The notes: generated by a model from the letters alone, not told the origin. A stretch of 64,000 bases of DNA from an uncultured Ferrimonas sp. (GCF_947489035.1 NZ_CANLCI010000006.1:62001-126000); one strand, 5' to 3'. Shown: positions 7,260 to 17,166, counted from the stretch's first letter. Numbers and translations are program-made.

Positions 7260-8814
7260 TCTGGGTCTCCTCTTGGCTTGCCTTCATCTCCTTGCACTTG
7301 GCGACGACCCACTCCACGGCCAGAATCAGTCGGTCTTTGGTGCTGGCAAACTCCTTGCTCCTACTGTTACGAAGGCGTTCTTCCTTTTCTCGATACAGGT
7401 TCTCCAAGAACTTCTCATGAGGCCCGTCAAGTAACGGTCGGAACTTTTCACACAGATAGCACGCTTCATAGCCTTTGACGCAAAAGTCATTGGTGCCGCA
7501 GGCTCCCACGGTCTCATTCTCAGTATTCGGGATCTTCGCGGTGAGATCATCCCCACGCTCTCCGTCGTCCAAATTCTCAATGATCCGCCCCATGAAGGCG
7601 TTCGCGAACGGAGCCAACGCCTTACCAACAACCTTGTCGATATACTGCACCGTATTGGCGGTGTTCTCGGTGTATACCTTCACATTCTGCGTATCGGAAT
7701 GATCCAACGCCTCTGCAATGATTGCCGCCCCATAGCCTTTACGACCCAAGTTTGTCCCTCGGGTACGTCGAAAACGCCGAGCGGTGATCACTATAATGTC
7801 ACCTGTACGCTCAGACACGGCCCGCTGCCTACGATTGAATGTCATGACATATTGCTCACGAAGGGAAACCGAACTCATATGCAGAATGTCAGAGTCCAGC
7901 AGGTCGCCAAGAGCACCTTGGCCAATCATTTGACTGGCCATGTTTCTGTCCAAGTACATGGGGACAAGCTGCTTTTGCTCTTCGTTGAGCTTCTGGTTGT
8001 AGAGCTCTTCCAAAACAGCAACCTGCTGCTCAACAAGGTTTAGGTGCGTGACATAGAGTTCTTCGGTAATAGAGAGAGTCTTAAACTCGCTGCGAAACCC
8101 ACCACCATTGCGCACTTTCGCCCGTGGAATATTGAGCTTGTAGGTCGTCGCCCCGTTCTTACGTGTGACCATGAGATCCATCGCTTTGAGCTGACGAAGG
8201 TTCACGGAACGGCGAGCGGTGGCCTGTAATAGATTGATGTAGGCGTAACAGGTCACATCAATCTCATCCTCACGCCAAAGGCGGATTAGCTCTTGGTTGA
8301 TGGCAAGCACTTCATTCTGAGTAAATGCGCCGGTATACGGGCAACGGTTAGCGACAGCAACGCCTTTACTGTTGCCTTTCAGGCGAAGGCCTTCAAGATA
8401 ACTAACGACCTCTTTGCCCACTCCGTGATAGCCATTATCGTACCAGTCGACCAAAAAGCCTCTTAGTGCCCCCAAGTGCCATTCTCGCTCATCGCCAAGT
8501 AGAACCCTCCAGTTCATCAAGGAATCAACTGTGATGCGTTTAGAGCCTGTATCTCGGATGAAGCGCTGGAGACGCAGATACATATTACTTGTGTGATCTG
8601 CTGATAACTCCTGTGCGCAGCGCGCCAACTGAGAGCGAAATCCCTCTAGTACCTTCGGATCGATACCCAAAACTTCGGATTGAAAAGCGATTGTTCGGTC
8701 TTTGTTCAGAACCCATCGGTCAGCTTCACGCTCAAAGCTATACCCGTCTTTAGAAACGAGTTGCTGTCTTTGCTTACGTGCTAACCCACGCTCGATAGTC
8801 GCAACTGCTGTCAT
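7252..8814 (-). CDS. Tyrosine recombinase/integrase, second of a trio, variant active site
   Basis: 520 residues with a C-terminal tyrosine-recombinase domain: the first arginine in TARRSVNLRQL, the second box as TARRFRRTRGTNL, then EALDHSD and the tyrosine in VKVYTEN. In the second box the catalytic histidine of HxLRHT is replaced by arginine (RRFRRT); the arginine and the tyrosine are kept. A zinc-ribbon-like cluster follows (CGTNDFCVKGYEACYLC). It shares a 4-base ATGA overlap with the first recombinase and an 8-base overlap with the third. The substitution suggests altered or assisted chemistry within a complex of three, but an active enzyme cannot be excluded. Confidence 0.87.
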   Translation of the reverse strand: MTAVATIERGLARKQRQQLVSKDGYSFEREADRWVLNKDRTIAFQSEVLGIDPKVLEGFRSQLARCAQELSADHTSNMYLRLQRFIRDTGSKRITVDSLMNWRVLLGDEREWHLGALRGFLVDWYDNGYHGVGKEVVSYLEGLRLKGNSKGVAVANRCPYTGAFTQNEVLAINQELIRLWREDEIDVTCYAYINLLQATARRSVNLRQLKAMDLMVTRKNGATTYKLNIPRAKVRNGGGFRSEFKTLSITEELYVTHLNLVEQQVAVLEELYNQKLNEEQKQLVPMYLDRNMASQMIGQGALGDLLDSDILHMSSVSLREQYVMTFNRRQRAVSERTGDIIVITARRFRRTRGTNLGRKGYGAAIIAEALDHSDTQNVKVYTENTANTVQYIDKVVGKALAPFANAFMGRIIENLDDGERGDDLTAKIPNTENETVGACGTNDFCVKGYEACYLCEKFRPLLDGPHEKFLENLYREKEERLRNSRSKEFASTKDRLILAVEWVVAKCKEMKASQEETQNG

Positions 8815-10160
8815 TCCTGTCCCCCCTGCGGCTGGCGTCTCGCCTGTTCTAATTCTTCTTGCTCACGCAGAGAGAGCTCCTCTGCCTGTTCGACAATATG
8901 CCGCATATTGTATGGGTCCCCCGAACGCACGTTACTGTGCCCCATCTGGTGCATACGGCTCTGGGCCGCACTTTCTGGCGTAATTGGCGGCTTGGTTTCC
9001 TTTCCTTGGTTCTTGGCCTGCTCACGCTGCGCATTGATGGTATCCACTTTGTTGGAAAAGCGCGTATTCCAATCATGCCTGAACAAATGGGGATGAATGA
9101 TCTTGAAGCGCTCATCGACCTTCTTCATCGCTTGAACGATATCGTTGTCGAAGGTACTTGTGCTGACTGGTTGTCCTTGAGTGCTCCCTTTTTGGTGCAC
9201 GACAAACAGGTAGGGATGCTTCTTGGCGTTTGGCGTTTTAGCACGCTCAATCAAGATATAACTATCAATCAAACGAGCCGTTTCAGGCTGAATGACCAGC
9301 CGCCGCTCCAGTGTTTTAGTGACCGGTTGAACTGTGCGGCTATCATAGGGATCATCATGCTTTCGCATCACCTTGATTGCAGGCCTTCCCGACCCGCTCA
9401 GCTCCATGTAAGTGATATCAAGGGACAATAGTTCACCACGACGCATACCCGTTTCCTTCAAGATGCGAAACATCAGATAGTTACGCTTCTGCACCGCAGG
9501 GTTCTTGAAAGGATTCTTGGCATGTTCAGGGTGAGCCACCTCCAAAAACTCATTAATCAGTCCGTCCTCAACCTTGAGGGCACTGGCCAATGGGGAGGAT
9601 TTTCTGCGTTTTGGCCGCCCCTTCTTCAGCCTCTTTTGCATGTTGTCGATGGCGCAAGTTGTGTCAATGCAGTTGCGATGCTGATTCGCCACTTTGGCTA
9701 CAAAATGCAGATAGTCAGCCACTGCCGTCATCTGGTTGTAGTGATGGTTCGAGCTAACAGATGCTGCCGCCATCTGCATCTTGGGTTGGTCATCGATACT
9801 GAAGACCTTTTTCGTCATCAGCGCTTTGCCATCTTGCTGTTTCTTGTGTTCACGCACATCCAGTTTCATGTGCTCACGGATACTTTCCAGATCGCCATCT
9901 TTGAGGAACTGGCCTTGCTGAAACTCGGCATGAAGGTTTCTGCCATTTTGCCATTCCCACTCGAAGAACCAGCGCAGTGCCTTGAGACGATTCTTGATGG
10001 TGTTGACTGCGAGATGTGGGCGCAGCTCTGAAGTGACATGCAGCGTGGCATGGAAGTGTGGCATTCCCTCTTCATCAATCAGGATGGGATAACGCTCCCC
10101 TCCCTCAAAGACCAACATATCCAATCTGTACTTCATCTCATTCTTTCTTCTTGTTTTCAT
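8811..10160 (-). CDS. Tyrosine recombinase/integrase, first of a trio
   Basis: 449 residues, starting at the ATG at 10160. The N-terminal half contains a SAM-like core-binding region (NTIKNRLKALRWFFEWEWQNG). Catalytic domain: ETGMRRGELLSLD (first R), IHPHLFRHDWNTRF (H..R), HQMGHSN, and GDPYNMRHI with the nucleophilic tyrosine. It is the most canonical of the three enzymes. It is the promoter-proximal gene of the operon, which begins about 70 bases beyond the ssb terminator. The tail is rich in glutamate and glutamine (EQAEELSLREQEELEQARR). The arrangement resembles recombinase-in-trio elements known in many proteobacteria. Confidence 0.9.
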   Translation of the reverse strand: MKTRRKNEMKYRLDMLVFEGGERYPILIDEEGMPHFHATLHVTSELRPHLAVNTIKNRLKALRWFFEWEWQNGRNLHAEFQQGQFLKDGDLESIREHMKLDVREHKKQQDGKALMTKKVFSIDDQPKMQMAAASVSSNHHYNQMTAVADYLHFVAKVANQHRNCIDTTCAIDNMQKRLKKGRPKRRKSSPLASALKVEDGLINEFLEVAHPEHAKNPFKNPAVQKRNYLMFRILKETGMRRGELLSLDITYMELSGSGRPAIKVMRKHDDPYDSRTVQPVTKTLERRLVIQPETARLIDSYILIERAKTPNAKKHPYLFVVHQKGSTQGQPVSTSTFDNDIVQAMKKVDERFKIIHPHLFRHDWNTRFSNKVDTINAQREQAKNQGKETKPPITPESAAQSRMHQMGHSNVRSGDPYNMRHIVEQAEELSLREQEELEQARRQPQGGQE

Positions 10161-10229
10161 GACACTTTTGCTTTTCCATAAGCCTACAAGCTTAACTTAC
10201 AGAAAGTCAAGAAAAGTGACGAAAACAAA
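10161..10229. other. Right edge of the island and promoter region of the recombinase operon
   Basis: Seventy A+T-rich bases between the recombinase start and the ssb terminator. They must hold the recombinase promoter, and probably the right end of the island, since the terminator beyond belongs to the backbone gene ssb. agcttaactt (10189-10198) is a 9/10 match to bases 692-701 at the opposite edge. Confidence 0.4.
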
Positions 10230-10253
10230 AAACCCAGCACTAATGCTGGGTTT
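10230..10253 (-). terminator. Rho-independent terminator of ssb
   Basis: A 10-bp perfect stem (aaacccagca / tgctgggttt) with the loop ctaa; read on the minus strand, it is followed by a T-rich run. It lies 46 bases past the ssb stop. Confidence 0.85.
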
Positions 10254-10299
10254 AGAGTGATTTTGACATCTAGATTGACAGTTTCTAGATATCCAGAAT

Positions 10300-10974
10300 C
10301 TAGAACGGGATGTCGTCATCCCAACCTTCATCCATCTCTGGCGTGAAGCTTTTCGCTGGCTGCTGAGCCGGAGCCTGTTGTTGGGCTGACGCAGGGCGCG
10401 ACTGCTGCTGTACCGGCGCTTGCTGTTGCGCTGGCGCAGGAGCTTGCTGCTGGAAGCCGCCTTGTTGCTGCTGTGGCTGCTGGCCTTGGAAGCCACCGCC
10501 CTGCTGCTGACCTTGGAAGCCGCCGCCTTGCTGCTGGCCTTGGAAGCCACCGCCTTGCTGCTGGCCTTGGAAACCGCCGCCTTGTTGTTGGCCTTGGAAA
10601 CCACCGCCTTGCTGACCCTGACCACCTTGGCCACGACCATCCAGCATCTCCATGGTGCCGCGCATATCAACAATCACTTCAGTGGTGTAACGGTCGTTGC
10701 CGTTTTGATCTTGCCACTTACGGGTTTGCAGTTTGCCTTCCAAGTAAACCTTGGAACCCTTCTTCAGATATTGACCAGCTACTTCCGCCAAGCCGCCAAA
10801 CATCGATACGTTGTGCCACTCGGTGCGCTCTTGGCGCTGGCCCTGCTGGTCTTTCCAAGACTCAGAGGTGGCTACGGTTAGGTTTGCTACCGCTTTGCCA
10901 TTAGGCATGTAACGTACTTCAGGATCTTTGCCTAGGTTACCTACCAAGATAACTTTATTGATGCCGCCGGCCAT
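10300..10974 (-). CDS. ssb: Single-stranded DNA-binding protein SSB
   Basis: 224 residues. I chose the second of two adjacent ATGs (10974, [15 protein letters not shown]) because the ribosome site ggag is correctly spaced from it. The N-terminal OB fold is canonical ([52 protein letters not shown]) and the acidic tip ends DDDIPF, the interaction tail for DNA-repair partners. Between them is an unusually long Q/G linker made of five direct [13 protein letters not shown] repeats. SSB coats and protects single-stranded DNA as a tetramer. As in many relatives it lies near uvrA, but here two genes separate them. No LexA box was recognised upstream. Confidence 0.97.
   Translation of the reverse strand: MAGGINKVILVGNLGKDPEVRYMPNGKAVANLTVATSESWKDQQGQRQERTEWHNVSMFGGLAEVAGQYLKKGSKVYLEGKLQTRKWQDQNGNDRYTTEVIVDMRGTMEMLDGRGQGGQGQQGGGFQGQQQGGGFQGQQQGGGFQGQQQGGGFQGQQQGGGFQGQQPQQQQGGFQQQAPAPAQQQAPVQQQSRPASAQQQAPAQQPAKSFTPEMDEGWDDDIPF
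10484..10618. repeat. Five tandem 27-bp repeats inside ssb
   Basis: Units of 27 bp start at 10484, 10511, 10538, 10565 and 10592, each beginning ccttggaa. They encode the repeated Gln/Gly linker of SSB. Near-identity of the copies suggests recent slippage or gene conversion, so the linker length may vary between strains. Confidence 0.85.
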
Positions 10975-11035
10975 CATTCTCTCCACGGGTCTATTTTGAT
11001 CCGCTCAATTTACCACATGCTTTGGCATTACACAC

Positions 11036-11803
11036 TCATTGGCGGGTGCTCAATTTAAACTGTTGCTTGGCTTTGGCTTCATCTTGCCAGCGGGCAATTA
11101 TCTGGCTGGATGGGCAACGCAATTGATCGCTGCGCATGATCTGTGGGCTGCCATTAAATACGCTGGGATTGGCATCGTACAGCGCCCAGATCATGCCATA
11201 GCGCCCCACCGCAAACGCCGGTGCCAAACGCTCTGCCGCACGCCACAAACTTTCGCCGCGGTGCAAGCTGCATTGGATCCCCGTTGGCGTTTGCAGCGCG
11301 GGCGAAGGTTGCTTCACCGCCTTGAGCTTAGGCGCGGGCGTCACCGTGGCCAGAGCGGGCTCAGCCCCCTCGCCAAGCTGGGCGTGTTGCTCTGGTCGCG
11401 TGCTTGGCGCGGGGTGGTTTAACTTGCTGGTGGCCACCGCCACCACCGCGTTGTGATCTTGCGGGTTGGCGTTGCCCACCGACACCAACTGAAAGCGCCC
11501 CAAGGCATCATCAGTTACGTGCAACCACGTGCTGGCCAACAGCTGAGCGTTACTGGACAGCGGCGTGCTGCTGGTGATCTGCAATTGAAAATCGTTGACT
11601 TCTCGGTAGCGCAGCGGGATCCGTTGGCCGTTTTGCTCTAGGTAAAAGCGCAGCTGCTGCTTGCTGCTGGGATCGGCAACGATATTGATGAACAACTGCG
11701 TTGGCTGGTTTTTTATCACTTCCACCCGATTCACGCTTAAGTGATCCACCAGTGCATTTGCACCGCAGCTAAACAGCAACAACCAAAACCCAAACCACCG
11801 CAT
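11036..11803 (-). CDS. Periplasmic FimV-like protein
   Basis: 255 residues with a signal peptide (MRWFGFWLLLFSCGANA). The N-terminal half resembles the beta-rich FimV N-terminal region (LSVNRVEVIKNQPTQLFINIVA). After a Pro/Ala linker comes a FimV/LysM-like core near residues 180-235: GESLWRAAERLA ... YGMIWALYDANPSVFNG. Such domains bind peptidoglycan or localise pilus and motility machinery at the pole. The protein is far shorter than true FimV and lacks the cytoplasmic part, so it is not called fimV. It is the middle gene of a minus-strand row yajR - this gene - ssb; a terminator separates it from yajR. Confidence 0.72.
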   Translation of the reverse strand: MRWFGFWLLLFSCGANALVDHLSVNRVEVIKNQPTQLFINIVADPSSKQQLRFYLEQNGQRIPLRYREVNDFQLQITSSTPLSSNAQLLASTWLHVTDDALGRFQLVSVGNANPQDHNAVVAVATSKLNHPAPSTRPEQHAQLGEGAEPALATVTPAPKLKAVKQPSPALQTPTGIQCSLHRGESLWRAAERLAPAFAVGRYGMIWALYDANPSVFNGSPQIMRSDQLRCPSSQIIARWQDEAKAKQQFKLSTRQ

Positions 11804-11821
11804 ATTGCCTCTCCCTAAATA

Positions 11822-11850
11822 ACAACGCCCAGCACGATGCTGGGCGTTGT
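11822..11850. terminator. Strong hairpin between yajR and the FimV-like gene
   Basis: A 13-bp perfect stem (acaacgcccagca / tgctgggcgttgt) with a 3-base loop. The T-run is weak on the minus strand, so it may be a partial terminator. Confidence 0.65.
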
Positions 11851-11906
11851 AGGCTGTATCGCTACTATCAATTTAGCGCAGCTTTTAATGCTGGTAAAAC
11901 GGATAG

Positions 11907-13262
11907 TTAACCGTTAATTGCAGAACGTGCACTGGCCACATCAAAGTCGTCGGCCACCTTCAGGAACGCCGCTTGTTGTTGTGGGATTAGGATCACCTCA
12001 ACCACCCCTGGCAACGCCGATAAACGCGCCGCCAACGCCGAAGCCTGCTCCGGCTCGCACTTGGCTTCAAGGGTAAGGCTTTTCACCTCTTGTGGGTTTT
12101 CCATGTTCCACATCAGCAGCAGCCAGATCACAATCACCCCAGCGCACAGCAAGAACACGCCCATGGCGCCGAGCGTTTGGAACAGCACCCCACCCAAAAT
12201 GCCGCCAGCAAAGGCGCCACCAAATTGCGCGGTAGAGTAAATGCCCATGGCCGAACCTTTATCGCCCGGAGGGCTAAGGCGCGAGATCAAGCTTGGCAGT
12301 GCCGCTTCAAGGTAGTTCAGGCCGGTGAAGAACATCACCGTGCCGATCCCCAGCGCCCACACCGATTGATAGCCACAGGCCATCACCACCGTTGCCGCCA
12401 GCTGCAAAGCGATGGCAAACAGCATCGGCCCACGGCTGGTTTTCTTCTTCACCCCGTAGATGATGATGGGCACCATCAGCACAAAGGCCGACAGCATCGC
12501 TGGCAGGTACATCTGCCAGTGCAACTCTTTGCTTAATCCCGCATCCAGCAACGCCAGCGGCAGCGCCACAAACAGCGCGGTGATCAGCATATGCAACACC
12601 ATAATGCTTAAATCCAACCGCAGCAGCTGCTTGTTTTTCAGCATCAGCAGCAGTCGCTTGGGGGTAGCCACCAGATCACCAGAAGGGGCGCGTTGCACCG
12701 CGCTGGGCACCAGCAGGTGCACCAAGGCTAAGGCCGCTAACGCCAGCACCGCAGTTAAAGCAAACAGGCCGTTAACCCCAAGGCTTTCCGCCAATAACGG
12801 CCCCGCCGCCAAGGCAACGGTAAAGGCCAAACCGATAAAGGAACCGATCACCGCCATCACTTTGGGCCGTTGCTCGTCGCGGGTCAGATCCGACGCCAAC
12901 GCCAGCACCGCAGAGGCCACCGCGCCCGCGCCTTGCAGCGCCCGACCCACCGCCACCATGTAGATGGAATCGGCCATCGCCGCCACCACCGAACCAAAGG
13001 CAAACATCAGCAAGCCAAGGGTGATCACCGGTTTGCGGCCCCATTTGTCTGAGGCGATCCCCGCCGGGATCTGCAGCAGTGCTTGGGTAAGGCCGTAAGC
13101 GCCAATGGCGATGCCCACCCACAGTGGCGAGAAGCCCGTTAAATCTTGGCCATAGGTGGCCAGCACCGGCATGATCAAAAACAGGCCAAACATACGCAGT
13201 CCGTATACTCCCGCAAGGGAGAACGCGGCTTTTTTCTCAATCGGATTTAGACCCTGACTCAC
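11907..13262 (-). CDS. yajR: YajR-like MFS exporter with C-terminal YAM domain
   Basis: 451 residues, close to E. coli YajR. Twelve hydrophobic helices are evident, with the MFS signature between helices 2 and 3 (GIASDKWGRKPVITLG) and motif-like TAQFGGAFAGGILGG late in the protein. The last ~70 residues form a soluble ferredoxin-like domain (KSLTLEAKCEPEQASALAARLSALPGVVEVILI), the YAM domain that distinguishes this subfamily. It should be a proton-coupled drug or metabolite exporter of the inner membrane; the substrate is unknown. It is divergent from uvrA with 267 bases between them. Confidence 0.85.
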   Translation of the reverse strand: MSQGLNPIEKKAAFSLAGVYGLRMFGLFLIMPVLATYGQDLTGFSPLWVGIAIGAYGLTQALLQIPAGIASDKWGRKPVITLGLLMFAFGSVVAAMADSIYMVAVGRALQGAGAVASAVLALASDLTRDEQRPKVMAVIGSFIGLAFTVALAAGPLLAESLGVNGLFALTAVLALAALALVHLLVPSAVQRAPSGDLVATPKRLLLMLKNKQLLRLDLSIMVLHMLITALFVALPLALLDAGLSKELHWQMYLPAMLSAFVLMVPIIIYGVKKKTSRGPMLFAIALQLAATVVMACGYQSVWALGIGTVMFFTGLNYLEAALPSLISRLSPPGDKGSAMGIYSTAQFGGAFAGGILGGVLFQTLGAMGVFLLCAGVIVIWLLLMWNMENPQEVKSLTLEAKCEPEQASALAARLSALPGVVEVILIPQQQAAFLKVADDFDVASARSAING

Positions 13263-13529
13263 CCAACACTCCTAACTGGTGGCATTCGTATAAACGAGCG
13301 GCAGTGTAGCAAAACCGCTTTAACAACTGCGCCAAAAATTAACGGCTTATACCTTACTTACTTGGTCAGGTATTGGTTGCGATCCAGATCAGAATTCTGA
13401 GAGTGGCGGCGATCCAAACCCACGCCAGCCCCCGTCAGCGCCGCCATTATTTGGCACCAACGCTTTAATGGGCTTGCGCTAAACAGTTGTGCGATACTGG
13501 TAAAACTTTGATCTGGATAACATGGCTCG

Positions 13530-16355
13530 ATGGACAACATAGAAGTTCGCGGTGCACGCACCCACAACCTAAAAAACGTTAACCTCACCATTCCACGCGA
13601 CAAGATGATTGTGATCACCGGCCTTTCCGGCTCCGGTAAGTCGTCGCTGGCGTTCGATACCCTCTATGCCGAGGGGCAACGTCGCTACGTGGAATCGCTG
13701 TCGGCTTACGCCCGCCAATTTTTATCGTTGATGGAAAAGCCCGATGTAGACCACATCGAAGGGTTATCACCGGCGATCTCCATCGAGCAAAAGTCCACCA
13801 GCCACAACCCCCGCTCCACCGTGGGCACCATCACCGAGATCTACGATTACCTGCGCTTGCTGTACGCCCGCGTGGGTGAGCCACGCTGCCCAACCCACGC
13901 CGAGCCGTTAGCGGCGCAAACCGTCAGCCAGATGGTGGATAAAGTGTTAAGCCTGCCCGCGGGTAGCAAACAGATGCTGCTGGCACCGGTAATTAATGAC
14001 CGCAAAGGCGAGCACCAAAAGCTGCTGGAAAACTTGGCGGCGCAGGGCTACATTCGCGCCCGCATCGACGGCGAGGTGTGTGATTTATCGGATCCACCCA
14101 CCCTCGAGCTGCACGTAAAGCACACCATCGAAGTGGTGGTGGATCGCTTTAAGGTGCGCGACGACTTAAGCCAACGCTTGGCGGAATCCTTCGACACCGC
14201 GCTGGAGCTGTCCGGCGGCGTTGCCACCGTGGCCAGCATGGACGACGACGGCAGCGAACCGCTGTTGTTCTCTGCCAACTTTGCCTGCCCTAAGTGTGGC
14301 TACTCGATGACCGAGCTGGAGCCACGGATCTTCTCCTTCAACAACCCCGCTGGCGCCTGTAACACCTGTGACGGTCTGGGGGTGCAGCAGTTCTTCGACG
14401 AAGAGCGGGTGGTCACCAACTCTGATTTGTCCTTGGCCGGTGGCTGCATTCGCGGCTGGGATCGACGCAACTTCTACTACTACCAGATGCTGCTGAGCTT
14501 GGCCGATCACTTCGATTTCGATCTGGAAACCCCATGGCACGCGCTGCCGAAGAAGATCAAAAAACTGGTGCTGGATGGCTCTGGCCGCGAAAGCATCAGC
14601 TTTAAGTACAACAACGATCGCGGCGATACCGTGGTGCGCAAACACCCGTTCGAAGGCATTCTCAACAACCTTAACCGCCGCTACAAAGAGACCGAATCCA
14701 ACACCGTGCGCGAAGAACTGGCCAAGTACATCTCGACCAGTTCCTGCCGCAGTTGTGGCGGTTCGCGCCTGCGGGAAGAAGCCCGCAACGTGTTTGTCGG
14801 CGAAACGCCGTTGCCGCAACTGACCGAATGGTCGATTGGTGCCGCGTCTGAATGGTTTGACGCGCTGCAGTTTGATGGCCAACGCGCACAAATTGCCTCC
14901 AAGATCCTTAAAGAGATCCAAGACCGACTGGGCTTCTTGGTGAACGTGGGGCTGAACTACCTCAGCCTGTCGCGCTCGGCCGACACCCTCTCAGGGGGCG
15001 AAGCCCAGCGCATTCGCCTTGCCAGCCAAATTGGCGCGGGCTTGGTGGGGGTCATGTACGTGCTGGATGAACCGTCCATCGGCTTGCACCAGCGCGACAA
15101 CGAACGGCTGCTGGGCACCTTGGAGCACCTGCGCGACTTGGGCAACACCGTGCTGGTGGTCGAGCACGACGAAGACGCCATTCGCGCCGCCGATCACATC
15201 ATCGACATCGGCCCCGGCGCTGGGGTGCACGGCGGTGAAGTGGTGGCCGAAGGCAGCCTCGACGACATCCTCAACAATGAACACTCCCTAACCGGCGATT
15301 ACCTCTCTGGCCGCAAGCAAATTGCCGTACCAGCGCAGCGCACCGCCAACGATCCCGAACAGCAAATTAAGCTGTTTGGTGCCAGCGGCAACAACCTTAA
15401 AAACGTTGATCTCAGCATTCCTGTGGGGCTGATGACCTGCGTCACCGGCGTGTCGGGCTCCGGCAAATCCACCCTGATCAACGACACCTTCTACAAGATC
15501 GCCCACATCGAACTGAACGGCGCCACCGTGACCGAGCCCGCGCCGTACAGCAAAATTGAAGGCATGGATCTGTGCGACAAGGTGGTGGATATCGACCAAA
15601 GCCCAATTGGCCGTACTCCGCGCTCTAACCCCGCCACCTACACCGGCATCTTCACCCCCATTCGCGAACTGTTTGCCGCCACCCACGAATCCCGCTCGCG
15701 CGGTTACAAGCCGGGGCGGTTCTCGTTCAACGTTAAGGGCGGTCGCTGTGAAGCCTGCCAAGGCGATGGCGTAATTAAAGTAGAGATGCACTTTCTGCCA
15801 GACGTGTACGTGCCGTGCGACCAATGTAAGGGCAAGCGTTACAACCGCGAAACCCTAGAGGTGTTGTACAAAGGCAAGTCGATCCACCAAGTACTAGAGA
15901 TGACGGTAGAGGAAGCCAGCGAGTTCTTTCAACCGGTGCCCGCCATCGCCCGCAAGCTGAATACCTTGATGGACGTGGGCCTGTCTTACATCAGCTTGGG
16001 GCAAGCGGCCACAACCCTGTCTGGCGGGGAAGCGCAGCGGGTAAAACTGGCCAAAGAGCTGTCGAAGCGCGACACCGGCAAAACCCTGTACATCTTGGAC
16101 GAACCCACCACCGGCTTGCACTTTAAAGACATTCAGATGCTGCTGGACGTACTGTACCGCTTGCGGGATCACGGCAACACCGTGGTGGTGATTGAACACA
16201 ACCTTGATGTGATCAAAACCGCCGATTGGATTGTTGATCTGGGCCCAGAAGGCGGCGCAGGCGGCGGCCAGATCTTAGTAGCAGGCACCCCAGAACAGGT
16301 GGCAGAGCACAAAGAATCCCACACCGCCCGCTTCTTGAAGCCGCTGTTGAGCTAA
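13530..16355 (+). CDS. uvrA: Excinuclease ABC subunit A
   Basis: 941 residues, full length. It recognises DNA damage in nucleotide excision repair as an ATP-dependent dimer and loads UvrB. Visible features: first Walker [13 protein letters not shown] near residue 31; first zinc module CPKC ... CNTC near 253-283; signature [14 protein letters not shown] near 487; second Walker [13 protein letters not shown] near 640; second zinc module CEAC ... CDQC; second signature [14 protein letters not shown]; Walker [14 protein letters not shown]. The start ATG follows a weak ribosome site. In E. coli uvrA is SOS-controlled; I saw no CTGT-N8-ACAG box in the 267 bases upstream. Confidence 0.99.
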   Translation: MDNIEVRGARTHNLKNVNLTIPRDKMIVITGLSGSGKSSLAFDTLYAEGQRRYVESLSAYARQFLSLMEKPDVDHIEGLSPAISIEQKSTSHNPRSTVGTITEIYDYLRLLYARVGEPRCPTHAEPLAAQTVSQMVDKVLSLPAGSKQMLLAPVINDRKGEHQKLLENLAAQGYIRARIDGEVCDLSDPPTLELHVKHTIEVVVDRFKVRDDLSQRLAESFDTALELSGGVATVASMDDDGSEPLLFSANFACPKCGYSMTELEPRIFSFNNPAGACNTCDGLGVQQFFDEERVVTNSDLSLAGGCIRGWDRRNFYYYQMLLSLADHFDFDLETPWHALPKKIKKLVLDGSGRESISFKYNNDRGDTVVRKHPFEGILNNLNRRYKETESNTVREELAKYISTSSCRSCGGSRLREEARNVFVGETPLPQLTEWSIGAASEWFDALQFDGQRAQIASKILKEIQDRLGFLVNVGLNYLSLSRSADTLSGGEAQRIRLASQIGAGLVGVMYVLDEPSIGLHQRDNERLLGTLEHLRDLGNTVLVVEHDEDAIRAADHIIDIGPGAGVHGGEVVAEGSLDDILNNEHSLTGDYLSGRKQIAVPAQRTANDPEQQIKLFGASGNNLKNVDLSIPVGLMTCVTGVSGSGKSTLINDTFYKIAHIELNGATVTEPAPYSKIEGMDLCDKVVDIDQSPIGRTPRSNPATYTGIFTPIRELFAATHESRSRGYKPGRFSFNVKGGRCEACQGDGVIKVEMHFLPDVYVPCDQCKGKRYNRETLEVLYKGKSIHQVLEMTVEEASEFFQPVPAIARKLNTLMDVGLSYISLGQAATTLSGGEAQRVKLAKELSKRDTGKTLYILDEPTTGLHFKDIQMLLDVLYRLRDHGNTVVVIEHNLDVIKTADWIVDLGPEGGAGGGQILVAGTPEQVAEHKESHTARFLKPLLS

Positions 16356-16422
16356 ACCACCGTTGAGCTAAACCGCTGCCGAGCTTCGCCACCGTGGGCG
16401 CAAGGTAAGATAACAACGAAGC

Positions 16423-16450
16423 AAAACGGCGCCGATGGGCGCCGTTTTTT
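16423..16450. terminator. Bidirectional terminator between uvrA and the LysE-type gene
   Basis: An 11-bp stem (aaaacggcgcc / ggcgccgtttt) followed by T residues, with A residues on the other side so that it works in both directions. It serves the convergent genes uvrA and the exporter. Confidence 0.9.
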
Positions 16451-16465
16451 GATCCTCGCACAGCC

Positions 16466-17059
16466 TCAAGTCAGCATCGGCCACAGCGACAACACCAGTA
16501 ACAGCGCCATCGACACATTAAACAGCCGCAGCCGCTTGGGGCTGCCCAACCAGCGTTGCAGCTGCTGCCCCAAAACCGCCCACAGGCTTACCGACGGCAG
16601 ATTAACCAAGCCAAACACCAGCGCCACCAACAACACCGCCCCAACGCTGCGCTCTGGCGCATAAACGCTGATGGCGGTTAGCGCCATCGTCCACGCCTTG
16701 GGGTTAACCCACTGAAACAGCACCGCTTGGATAAAGGTCATCGGTTTGCTGCCACCGCGGCTGGCCTCTGGCGCCCCAGTAGCACTGCCGATGCAATAAG
16801 CCAAATACAGCAGATACAACACCGCCACCGTTTGCAGCAGGGTGTAACTCCACGGGAAGAGATCGAACAGTTGAATGATCCCCAACCCCACCAAGGCCAC
16901 CATCAACGAAAACCCCAGCGTCACCCCCAGCATGTGCGGCAAGGTACGCAGCAGGCCATAGTTCGCGCCCGACGCCAGCAACATCATGTTGTTTGGCCCC
17001 GGCGTAATCGACGACACCAGCGCAAACAGGCTTAAGGCGGTTAACAGTTCGATGCTCAT
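16466..17059 (-). CDS. LysE/RhtB-family amino-acid exporter
   Basis: 197 residues from the ATG at 17059 (MSIELLTALSLFALVSSITPGPNNM); the upstream 12 codons do not fit the family. The motif SITPGPNNMMLLASG at the end of helix 1 is diagnostic of LysE/RhtB carriers, which export amino acids or homoserine lactones across the inner membrane. Six hydrophobic segments are visible, with FQWVNPKAWTMAL in the middle. It is divergent from an Lrp/AsnC-type regulator 107 bases away, the standard arrangement for regulator-controlled amino-acid efflux. Confidence 0.9.
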   Translation of the reverse strand: MSIELLTALSLFALVSSITPGPNNMMLLASGANYGLLRTLPHMLGVTLGFSLMVALVGLGIIQLFDLFPWSYTLLQTVAVLYLLYLAYCIGSATGAPEASRGGSKPMTFIQAVLFQWVNPKAWTMALTAISVYAPERSVGAVLLVALVFGLVNLPSVSLWAVLGQQLQRWLGSPKRLRLFNVSMALLLVLSLWPMLT

Positions 17060-17166
17060 GGCGACCCCAACAACACTCTCTGATGAATGAAACATCAGTT
17101 TACGGCGATTGCGACGACAGATAATTGCCTTTATTGTTCAATAAAGCCCCATAAGCGCAATAATCA

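Noticed and set aside
10420..10904. Plus-strand frames across ssb rich in Leu/Ala or Gly/Arg
   Set aside because: Antisense shadows of the Gln/Gly repeat in ssb.
13263..13529. SOS (LexA) box before uvrA
   Set aside because: No CTGT-N8-ACAG sequence; the closest symmetry, cagttgtgcgatactg, has the half-sites in the wrong orientation.
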